From the NCBI RefSeq assembly GCF_014472415.1, contig NZ_JACSZV010000005.1:124001-188000 (forward strand): a stretch of 64,000 nucleotides of DNA, written 5' to 3'. This stretch comes from Pseudomonas sp. N40(2020). GTDB taxonomy: Bacteria; Pseudomonadota; Gammaproteobacteria; Pseudomonadales; Pseudomonadaceae. Made by a program: the position numbers and the translations under genes. The notes under the pieces were generated by a model that saw only the letters and a list, made by a program, of their open reading frames with translations, made no database searches and was not told where the DNA came from. This document shows, one piece after another, positions 54,632 to 61,999 of the stretch; position 1 is the stretch's first letter, and each line of letters opens with the position of its first letter.

Positions 54632-57343
54632 TTAGAAGTGATAGGTCATCCGCGCAAACAACGTGCGGCCCAGCGGATCGGTGTAGCGCGGGTCATAGCC
54701 GCTCTGGAAGTTGTAGGCCTGGTTGGAGAACGGTGGGTTGCGGTCGAACACGTTCTTCAACCCGGCATCGACATCCAGCACCTTGTTGAAGGTGTAACCG
54801 GCCGACAGATCCCACACCGAATACGACGCCACGCGCGCATGGGTGTCGCGGTCGTAGTCGTTGTAACCGGTGGTGAAGCGGTTGGTCAGCGCCGCCCGCG
54901 CCGCGCCGAAGGTCCAGCTGCCGGTCAGGTTGTGCTTCCAGCGAGCGATCACGCCGTCACCCTGAAAGTCGCCGACCTTGTCGGTGAACGGGCCTTTGAT
55001 GGTGCTCTGGAAGTCGTACTCGTCCACGTAGGTGCCTTGCAGCCCGAGACCGAACTGACCGTACGGCGTGTTCGGGAAGCGATAGTCCAGCGACACGTCG
55101 ACACCGTTGGTTTCGACGATGCCGAGGTTGGCGTTGCCGGTGACGATGTAGTTGAGCGTGCCATCGGCGTTGCGCACGAAGCGATCCGGGTAGCTGCCGG
55201 CCTGATCAAACACGGTGGATTCCGGGAATGGCTGGATCTGGTTGGAAATGTGAATCCACCAGAAATCCAGACCCACCGACAGGTTGCTGATCGGCTGATA
55301 AACAAAGCCCAGTGTCACGTTGCGCGCCTTCTCCGGGGCCAGATCCTCGTTGCCGCCAATCTGGTTCAGGAACTGCTGACCGCAATCACGCCCGCCGTTG
55401 CCGCCCGGTTGCACCACTCCGCCGGTACACAGCGCCGGGTCGTTGTAGTAACCCTGGGTGAACGTGATGCTGCGCGGTGAATACAGTTCGTAGAGCGACG
55501 GCGCACGGAAACCTTCGCTGTACGCACCACGCACCACGAGCTCTTTGAGCGGCTGATAACGGAACGAGTATTTCGGGTTGGTGGTGCTGCCGAAGTCGCT
55601 GTATTTGTCGTGGCGCACGGCGGCAGACAATTCGAGACTGTCGAGCACCGGCACGTTGATCTCGGCATACGCGGCTTTTACGCTGCGGTCGCCTTCGACG
55701 CTGCCGGCCGGGTCGATACCGAGGCTCTGGATGTCACCGGCAAACTGCTCGAAGTCCTGGTGGAATTTCTCTTTGCGGTACTCGCCACCCAGTGCCAGAC
55801 CGGAAGGGCCGGCACCGAACCAGTCGCCGATTTCGCGGCTGATGCGCCCGTCAAACCCGGCGACCCGACCGACAGCGGTGGAGTAGGCGCCGTGGTAGGC
55901 GGCGTTATCGATGTACTGCTGACCAGCGGCCGACTGCGGGCCGAACGGATTGAGCAAACCGCTGGCCAGACCATCGATCATCGCCTGATCGCTGACATAA
56001 CCGCTGGTGACGCTGGAGACGATTTTGTTCTGGTTGTACGAGGCGCCGACGTTGTAATCCCAGCCGCCAACCAGGCCGTCGAAACTCAGCAGGAAGCGCT
56101 GGCTGGTGTTCTGGTCTTTCGATTCACGCGGGCCTGCTGCCGTTTCGCGCCAGTTGACGTCGACCGGTTGCGTCGGGTCGAGGGCGAAATCGGTCGGCGC
56201 CGGGGTGATGCCGTTGCCGGGGTAGTAGGGCGACGAGGAATCCAGGCTCAGACCGGTGAGCGGAGCAGGGCCGATGGACGTGGCGTTGTTGTTGCGCGAC
56301 CAGAAGTATTCGAGGTTGACGTTGTGATCGTCGCCCAGTTTGCCGGTGGTCTTGCCGAAGAACGAAGTCTTCTCGGTTTGTGGCACCAGGTCGATGTATT
56401 CGCGGGTGCTGAAGCGGCACAGGCCATCACGGGCGATCAGGTTGGGGCCGTTGCAATTGCTGTTGGCCAGCGGGTTGGTGGCGTTGCCGTTCTGGCTGTA
56501 GTTGCCAGGGAACGCGGTGCCGGAGGTCTGATCGAGACCGCGACCGGGCGCGTAGTCGCTGGCGAAGGAGCGGTCATTGGCGTCGAGGTTCTGCTGCTTG
56601 TTGTAGTTGAACACGCCGAGCACGTTGAAGCGGTCTTCTTCCAGATCGCCGTAACCCCAACTGGCGCTCATGTCCTTGGTCGCACCGCCGCCGCTGTGGG
56701 TCGGGGTTTCGCCGCCGAGGGTGAGCTGGCCGTCAGTCAGGGATTTCTTGGTGATGAAGTTGATCACGCCGCCGATGGCGTCGGTGCCGTACAGCGCCGA
56801 TGCGCCGTCACGCAGCACTTCCACACGCTCGATGGCGGCAAACGGGATCATGTTCAGATCCACCGCGCCGCCGGCCGAGTTGGTACCCGACAAGGCGTTG
56901 TTGGCCAGCCGTCGACCGTTGAGCAACACCAGCGTCTTGTTCGCGCCGATACCGCGCATGTCGGCGAACGATGCGCCACCCGTGGCCGCGCCGACCGAGC
57001 CTGCACTGTTGTTGATCGACTGGCTGCCGGTGATGCGTTGCACCAGCTCGGCGGTGCTGGTCACGCCCTGTTTGCGCAGCTCATCGGCCTTGAGAATGGT
57101 GATCGGCACCGCCGTCTCCGCATCGACTCGGCGAATCGCCGAGCCGGTCACTTCCACCCGTTGCAGTTGCGTGGTCGGCGCAACCACTGCGGCGGCGGCC
57201 GGGACGACAGCATTATCGTCCTCCGCCGCTTGCACGGTCCCGGCGCCCATCCCCATGGCCACCAGATACAGCGGAACAAAACGATGGCGAGAAATCGTGG
57301 CCACCAATGGTTTGAGCGTGAAGCGTGGAGTGTTCATCAGCAT
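54632..57343 (-). CDS. TonB-dependent outer-membrane receptor, large iron-complex/peptide type
   Basis: A 903-aa receptor. A signal peptide ends near TVQA-AED; a possible TonB-box region QLQRVEVTGS follows at about 59-68. The plug (about 70-200) has ADMRGIGANKTLVLLNGRRLAN, ERVEVLRDGASALYGTDAIGGVINFI, and the long barrel ends in FARMTYHF with terminal Phe. The R-G-(I)-G-x-x-x-T-L-V-L-L-N-G-R-R pattern marks a family whose substrates include peptides and other bulky compounds, not only siderophores. It lies between tonB-exbBD and yejABEF on one strand, which suggests it takes up a peptide for the Yej system. Confidence 0.9.
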   Translation of the reverse strand: MLMNTPRFTLKPLVATISRHRFVPLYLVAMGMGAGTVQAAEDDNAVVPAAAAVVAPTTQLQRVEVTGSAIRRVDAETAVPITILKADELRKQGVTSTAELVQRITGSQSINNSAGSVGAATGGASFADMRGIGANKTLVLLNGRRLANNALSGTNSAGGAVDLNMIPFAAIERVEVLRDGASALYGTDAIGGVINFITKKSLTDGQLTLGGETPTHSGGGATKDMSASWGYGDLEEDRFNVLGVFNYNKQQNLDANDRSFASDYAPGRGLDQTSGTAFPGNYSQNGNATNPLANSNCNGPNLIARDGLCRFSTREYIDLVPQTEKTSFFGKTTGKLGDDHNVNLEYFWSRNNNATSIGPAPLTGLSLDSSSPYYPGNGITPAPTDFALDPTQPVDVNWRETAAGPRESKDQNTSQRFLLSFDGLVGGWDYNVGASYNQNKIVSSVTSGYVSDQAMIDGLASGLLNPFGPQSAAGQQYIDNAAYHGAYSTAVGRVAGFDGRISREIGDWFGAGPSGLALGGEYRKEKFHQDFEQFAGDIQSLGIDPAGSVEGDRSVKAAYAEINVPVLDSLELSAAVRHDKYSDFGSTTNPKYSFRYQPLKELVVRGAYSEGFRAPSLYELYSPRSITFTQGYYNDPALCTGGVVQPGGNGGRDCGQQFLNQIGGNEDLAPEKARNVTLGFVYQPISNLSVGLDFWWIHISNQIQPFPESTVFDQAGSYPDRFVRNADGTLNYIVTGNANLGIVETNGVDVSLDYRFPNTPYGQFGLGLQGTYVDEYDFQSTIKGPFTDKVGDFQGDGVIARWKHNLTGSWTFGAARAALTNRFTTGYNDYDRDTHARVASYSVWDLSAGYTFNKVLDVDAGLKNVFDRNPPFSNQAYNFQSGYDPRYTDPLGRTLFARMTYHF

Positions 57344-57507
57344 GGTTGTTTCCGACTTTGTTAGACGTTATCGAATTGGCCTTGTGAGCCCCTCATTGCT
57401 CCGCTTTCGGTGATACCGCGTGCGGAAAACCACTTTCTTCAAGCAAGCCGATCCCCTCCGAAGACGCGCTGCGTTTTTCGGTCGGCTGATTGCGACGGGA
57501 TGCTTCA

Positions 57508-57547
57508 GCGGTGCCGGGCGTGTTTCTCAATGCGCGCCCGGCACCGC
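57508..57547 (-). terminator. Strong stem-loop between exbD and the receptor gene
   Basis: GCGGTGCCGGGCG (57508-57520) pairs with CGCCCGGCACCGC (57535-57547) across 14 nt, directly after the exbD stop. There is no T-run on the minus strand, so it may be an mRNA-stabilising or partial terminator element separating the energiser genes from the receptor gene. Confidence 0.6.
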
Positions 57548-57549
57548 AC

Positions 57550-57951
57550 TCAGTGGGTGGTCATCACCGAAATTTTGGTAATGCCTGAGCGTTCGATGGA
57601 CGCCATGGCCTTGGCTACCTGGCCGTAATTGACGGCGGAGTCGGCCTGAAGCTGGACGCGCACTTCGGCGTCCTTGGCCTTGACCTCCTTGAGGCTGGCC
57701 TCCAGTGATTCCGGTGCCAGTTCGGTCTTGGCCAGATAGAACTTGCCGTCCTGGTCGACGCTGACCACCACCGGGTCTTTCTTTTCGGCGGGGGCGACGG
57801 CGTCGGTTTTCGGCAGGTTCACTTTGATTGCATTGGTCATCAGCGGCGCGGTGACGATGAACACCACCAGCAGCACAAGCATCACGTCCACCAGTGGCGT
57901 GACGTTCATTTCGCTGAGTACTTCATCGCTGTCTTGAGTGGAGAAAGACAT
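57550..57951 (-). CDS. exbD: Biopolymer transporter ExbD
   Basis: The 133-aa inner-membrane protein has a cytoplasmic N-terminus, one helix (NVTPLVDVMLVLLVVFIV) with the proton-path Asp D22, and a periplasmic domain. ExbD works with ExbB as a proton-driven motor for TonB. It overlaps the exbB stop by 1 nt. The downstream receptor starts 207 nt further on, after a strong stem-loop. Confidence 0.95.
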   Translation of the reverse strand: MSFSTQDSDEVLSEMNVTPLVDVMLVLLVVFIVTAPLMTNAIKVNLPKTDAVAPAEKKDPVVVSVDQDGKFYLAKTELAPESLEASLKEVKAKDAEVRVQLQADSAVNYGQVAKAMASIERSGITKISVMTTH

Positions 57952-58658
57952 CAGCTGGCCTCCCGCACGGCGGCCGTGGTTTTGCTGGCAATGGCCTGAC
58001 GGCTGATGGAAAACGCACTGCGCGAGGCGAGGGCGTCGAAGTCGTGGGCGAAGTCATCCATGTCCGCCGAAGCGAGTTTCAGACGACGCAGGAAGAAGTT
58101 GTAAATCAGCACCGCCGGCACCGCGACGGCGATCCCCACGCCGGTGGCGATCAGCGCGTGGCCGATGGGGCCGGCGACCGCTTCAAGGCTGGCCGAGCCG
58201 GTTTCGCCGATGCTTTGCAGGGCTTCCATGATTCCCCAAACGGTGCCGAACAGGCCAATGAACGGCGCGGTGCTGCCGATACTGGCGAGGATCGCCTGAC
58301 CGTTTTCCAGCGAGCGGCGTTCTTTCTGGATCTGCTGGCGCAGGTTGCGTTCCAGGCGATCGGAACGGTTGATGGTGTGCGCAAGTTGTTGCGTGGTGCG
58401 CGGCGATTCTTCCACCAGCAGCGCTTCGAAACCGCTGCTGGCGATGCGCGCCAGTGAGCCTGGGTATTGGCTGGCGTGTTCGGCGGCGGTGAGCAGATCC
58501 GGCGCGCCCCAGAAGGCTTTGCTGAACTGTTTGTTCTGGGCTTTCTGGCGCAGGTATTGCGCCGACTTGACCAGCAGGATCGCCCAGCTGACCAGGGAAA
58601 ACAGCACCAGGCCCCAAAGCACACCGGGGACAATCATCGAAGACAGTGAATCGTTCAT
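57951..58658 (-). CDS. exbB: Biopolymer transporter ExbB (MotA/TolQ/ExbB family)
   Basis: The 235-aa protein has three helices: an N-terminal helix (about 8-29), then TAPFIGLFGTVWGIMEAL and the C-terminal VGIAVAVPAVLIYNFF, with a cytoplasmic loop rich in Arg/Glu between. It forms the pentameric motor housing with ExbD. It follows tonB after 50 nt. Confidence 0.95.
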   Translation of the reverse strand: MNDSLSSMIVPGVLWGLVLFSLVSWAILLVKSAQYLRQKAQNKQFSKAFWGAPDLLTAAEHASQYPGSLARIASSGFEALLVEESPRTTQQLAHTINRSDRLERNLRQQIQKERRSLENGQAILASIGSTAPFIGLFGTVWGIMEALQSIGETGSASLEAVAGPIGHALIATGVGIAVAVPAVLIYNFFLRRLKLASADMDDFAHDFDALASRSAFSISRQAIASKTTAAVREAS

Positions 58659-58708
58659 GGCTACACCTCGCTTGCATTAAATCGGTTGTGAGTTCGTGGG
58701 TTGTGCCG

Positions 58709-59533
58709 TTATTGCGGCAATTTGAAATCGATGGTCTGGGTGGCGAAGCCGTCAATCGGCGTGTCACCGCGCTTGGCCGGAATAAACTTCCAGTTCTTCA
58801 CGGCGGCGACCGCAGCTTCGTCCAGTTGCGCCTTGCCGCTGGACTTGGTCACCGTCACCGAACCTGCGCGACCGTTGGCCAACACCTGAATGCGCAGCAC
58901 CACGCTGCCTTCCCAGTTACGCCGCAGCGCCAGCGACGGGTATTCCGGCGGCGGGTTGCCGAGGCTGGCGAGGCCGGAAATCGCTGCCGACTCTTTCACC
59001 GGGCCGGGTGCAGCCGCAGGTGCCGGTGGCGCGCTCGGTTTTGCTGGCGCCGCAGGAGCGGCCGGTTGTGCCGGAGCGGGTGGGGCTTTTGGCGGCTCGA
59101 CCTTTTTCACCGGTTTGGGTTTTTCCACCGGTTTCGGTTTTTCGATTGGCTTGGGCTTCTCCACCGGTTTTGGCGGCGGTTTGACCGCGTCCTCGTCTTC
59201 CACCGGTTGCTCGGGTTCGGGCGGCGGTGGAGGCGGTGGTGGCGGCGGTGGTTCCGGAGTGGGCGGTGCGGGTGGCGTCGGGCTGGTCAGCTCGACGGTC
59301 ATTTCCGGAATCTGCGGCGGCGTGGGCAGTGGCTCGGGTCGGGTCTGCTGAAAAAACCACTACGCACCGCCATGTATCAGCGCCGACACGGCAATCAACA
59401 GAACCATTTGCTGTTTGTTCAACCCGCCGGGCTGCGAGGTATTGGCTTTAAAGGCCGGCCTGCCGGATACCGGCGGGAGCGGCGCTTCCCGTAACGGCCC
59501 CGGCAGGGTCTTGTGCTTTACCGCATCGTTCAT
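58709..59533 (-). pseudogene. tonB: tonB interrupted by an in-frame amber codon
   Basis: The reading frame begins at the ATG at 59533 (GAGGGAG upstream). The cytoplasmic part and the start of the membrane anchor (about 42-57, with the S50-x3-H54 pattern of TonB) are present. Codon 58 is TAG (59360-59362). After it the same frame continues WFFQQTRPEPLPTPP, a long Pro-, Lys- and Glu-rich spacer with PKPVEKPKP-type repeats, and a normal C-terminal TonB domain (PPPEYPSLALRRNWEGSVV to IDFKLPQ). A single-base change (TAG to TTG, Leu, or similar) would restore 274 residues. An ATG at 59302 could start a TonB lacking the anchor. It may be a true pseudogene, a suppressed stop, or a sequence error. Confidence 0.85.
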
Positions 59534-59731
59534 TAAAGCTCCCTCGGGTTGATGAAGGGCAATAAGGTGCCGTCCGAACATGTGCGTCATGTTCGAGTGG
59601 GTGGGTGCAACTTTCTTTAAGGTGTGCGCAAGCCGATAGTTGAACTATCAATTGAATAAGGCTTGTGTGCCGTTACTGGCTTAGAGCCATCGACTTCGAG
59701 TGTTCATCATCCATTCCCTGGTGTTGTTCTA

Positions 59732-59808
59732 TGTAGGAGCTGCCGAAGGCTGCGATCTTTGCTTTTAAGATCGAGATCAAAAGATCGCAGCCTTCGGCAG
59801 CTCCTACA
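59732..59808. repeat. REPIN (TGTAGGAGCTGCCGAAGGC family)
   Basis: TGTAGGAGCTGCCGAAGGCT (from 59732) and the matching arm ending GCCTTCGGCAGCTCCTACA (to 59808), with an inner GATCTT/AAGATC stem. Confidence 0.85.
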
Positions 59809-60219
59809 GGTCGCAGTTGGTTAAAGTGTCCGTATTTCATTTTGCAACCGCTGTGCCAAATGTTGCTGAAATGTACTTGGGTTATTTCAGCGATGTTACC
59901 CATGTCGCATTTATATAAGTTTTAGGGGCTGGCGGATTTTTTCGTCGCGCATAAGTCTCCATCAGCCCGAATGCAGAGGCTTTTTCAAGGGCGAGTCAGA
60001 CTTAACGCTATATCACGCTGAAGGGCGAGACAGAGCGGCTGCTCTCATGCCCGCCAAGGCACTTGGTGGTGCAGGGCGGACTGATTTGGTGCGGGTCAAT
60101 GTTTTAGCGGTTCACAGGCGATGTTCCTTGTTTTTGTTTAAATGAAATCAATGCTTCAAGTTTGGGTTAGTTGCAAATCCAAGAACGGTTTTGGTGCACG
60201 GGCAAACAGTTAATTAGCT

Positions 60220-60232
60220 ATTGTTCGACAAT
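60220..60232. promoter_or_regulatory. Palindrome ATTGT-TCG-ACAAT, GntR-like operator candidate
   Basis: Perfect 5+5 arms around TCG, resembling TTGT-N-ACAA operators of the GntR family. It is about 450 nt upstream of the GST gene with no regulator gene adjacent, so the assignment is weak. Confidence 0.3.
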
Positions 60233-60684
60233 CCAGCTGTCGTTCATTAATGCACTGCCTGTTGGGTGTTGTATTTAAAAAATAAATAACACGCTACCGT
60301 CGGCGCATAACTCAGCGCCGAACACAGTACGTGGTCGCTTGATTCAGGTAATAAAGTAAATACGCAGGGCGCCGGGGCTGTTCTGTTGAACTCGGCGTTG
60401 GGCGGATAAGCGCAAACGGACAGTGATGCGGCAGAGCGATTGAAGATTCACGCGGTGAACTCCTTGTTGCCAGCTCGGATACACGAACTTTTGGTTCGGT
60501 ATCGCACCTTACAAGAACGCGGATAGCGTTCGATGATTGCTCTTGGTGCGGGATGGGCACCGCCAGCGCTGTTTTGCGAGGTTTGAATTCGCAAGTGGCG
60601 AGTGCATGGGAAAAACGTGCCAAATCGGATACACCAGCTATAAATAGGGCTACACCAGATGCCTGTCGGGATTGAGGAGGGGTT

Positions 60685-61308
60685 ATGTATCAGCTCTACG
60701 GACATCGCAACTCAGGCGCCGCCGCTATTGAAGCCGCGCTGGAGCTGTGTCAGATCGCTTATCGCTTCATTGATATTGAAGCCAGTACCGAAGCCGCCGA
60801 AGCGTTGGCGCAACTCAATCCACTGAAACAGATCCCGACCCTGCAACTGCCCGATGGCAGTGCGGTCACCGAGAGCGCGGCGATTCTGATTCATTTGGGC
60901 CTGACGTTTCCCAAGTCAGGATTGTTGCCGGCCAAGGCAGACGAGCGTGACCAGGCGATTCGCGGCCTCGTGTACATCGTCAGCAATTGCTACGCGGCCA
61001 TTGGCGTCATCGACTACCCCGAGCGCTGGCTGCTGATGCCCGACGAAGCGTCGCGGCAGAACCTGATCGCCGGCGCCCGCGAGCGTCTGCACTGGAGTTG
61101 GGAGGTGTTTGCCGACCAGTTTTCCGCCGAGCTGTACCTGGACGATGAAACTCCGGGGGCGCTGGATGTGCTGGCAGCTGTGGTGACACGTTGGGCGGGG
61201 AGCCGCGAGCATCTGCGCCAGACGCGGCCTGGTTTCTATGCGTGGCTACAACGCATTGACCGGCATCCGGTGCTGGCGCCTGTCTTCGCCCGGCATTGGC
61301 CAGCCTGA
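60685..61308 (+). CDS. Glutathione S-transferase family protein
   Basis: The start has GAGGAGG about 6 nt upstream; 207 aa. The N-terminal thioredoxin fold includes MYQLYGHRNSGAAAIEAAL, cis-Pro segment NPLKQIPTLQ and the glutathione-binding ES in VTESAAILIHL. The C-terminal helical domain has LYLDDETPGALDVLAAVVTRW and ends HWPA. Detoxification or a reductase role is likely; no substrate can be named. It is monocistronic, ending in an inverted repeat. Confidence 0.88.
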   Translation: MYQLYGHRNSGAAAIEAALELCQIAYRFIDIEASTEAAEALAQLNPLKQIPTLQLPDGSAVTESAAILIHLGLTFPKSGLLPAKADERDQAIRGLVYIVSNCYAAIGVIDYPERWLLMPDEASRQNLIAGARERLHWSWEVFADQFSAELYLDDETPGALDVLAAVVTRWAGSREHLRQTRPGFYAWLQRIDRHPVLAPVFARHWPA

Positions 61309-61318
61309 GCTTTCCTCT

Positions 61319-61349
61319 GATCGTTCCCACGCGGAGCATGGGAACGATC
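61319..61349. repeat. GATCGTTCCCA inverted repeat
   Basis: GATCGTTCCCA (61319-61329) pairs with TGGGAACGATC (61339-61349) around CGCGGAGCA. Same family as the repeat at 13492. It lies between the convergent GST and CBS genes. Confidence 0.8.
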
Positions 61350-61359
61350 GCGGTCAGGT

Positions 61360-61800
61360 TTATTCCCCGCGAATATACTGCTCCAACTGTTTGATCAACT
61401 CCGCCTGTTCGGCAATCGCTTCCTTGACCAGGTCACCAATCGACAGCAGGCCGATCAATTTGCCGTTCTCCACCACCGGCAAGTGGCGCAGGCGTTTGTC
61501 GGACATGATGCCCAGGCAAGTGTCGACAGTCTGGTGGGTATCCACCGTGATCACGTTGGCAACCATGATGTCGCGTACCGGCGTGCCGACTGAAGAGCGG
61601 CCATGCAGCACCAGTTTGCGCGCGTAATCGCGTTCACTGATGATGCCGACCACATTGTCGTCTTCTACGACCAGCAAGGCGCCGACGTTTTTCTCGGCCA
61701 TCTTCATCAGTGCTTCGAGCACCATGTGATCAGGCTTGATCTGGTGCACTTCCTGATTTTTCTGATCTTTGAGCTTGAGCAGTTGGGCGACGGTCTTCAT
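61360..61800 (-). CDS. CBS-domain protein
   Basis: The 146-aa protein consists of a pair of CBS motifs (a Bateman module): the first has LLVVEDDNVVGIISERDYARK, the second LRHLPVVENGKLIGLLSIGDLVKEAI. CBS pairs bind adenosine nucleotides such as AMP, ATP or NAD and act as energy sensors. No other domain is attached. It is soluble, monocistronic and divergent from polB. Confidence 0.92.
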   Translation of the reverse strand: MKTVAQLLKLKDQKNQEVHQIKPDHMVLEALMKMAEKNVGALLVVEDDNVVGIISERDYARKLVLHGRSSVGTPVRDIMVANVITVDTHQTVDTCLGIMSDKRLRHLPVVENGKLIGLLSIGDLVKEAIAEQAELIKQLEQYIRGE

Positions 61801-61999
61801 GGCAGTTACTCAGGTGTTGTCGTTGTTATCCAAGCATCGTAGACGCTGGCGTTCAGGGCAAGGTGGCAAAGCGGCAGATAACACGCAAAAAACGTCATTT
61901 GCCGTTTTTTTAATTGTCTGCGCGAGATTTTTCACGAGGGTCATCCCGCGCGATGCCGCGTAGAATGCCTGCCAGATTCAATTTCCCGAGGTCGCAGTG

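Larger units (their letters stand above)
59534..60684. other. Long gene-poor stretch (about 1.15 kb)
   Basis: It holds the upstream region of tonB, a REPIN at 59732-59808, and about 850 nt from 59820 with irregular, partly AT-rich composition. No open frame here has a convincing protein; those present are short and odd. The palindrome ATTGT-TCG-ACAAT (60220-60232) stands out. It may be the remains of a lost gene or a regulatory region; I see nothing else. Confidence 0.55.

Noticed and set aside
59673..59903. Open frame of 76 codons in the tonB upstream region
   Set aside because: It is made largely of a REPIN.
61801..61999. SOS box upstream of polB
   Set aside because: E. coli polB is SOS-controlled, so I looked, but found no CTGT-N8-ACAG match.
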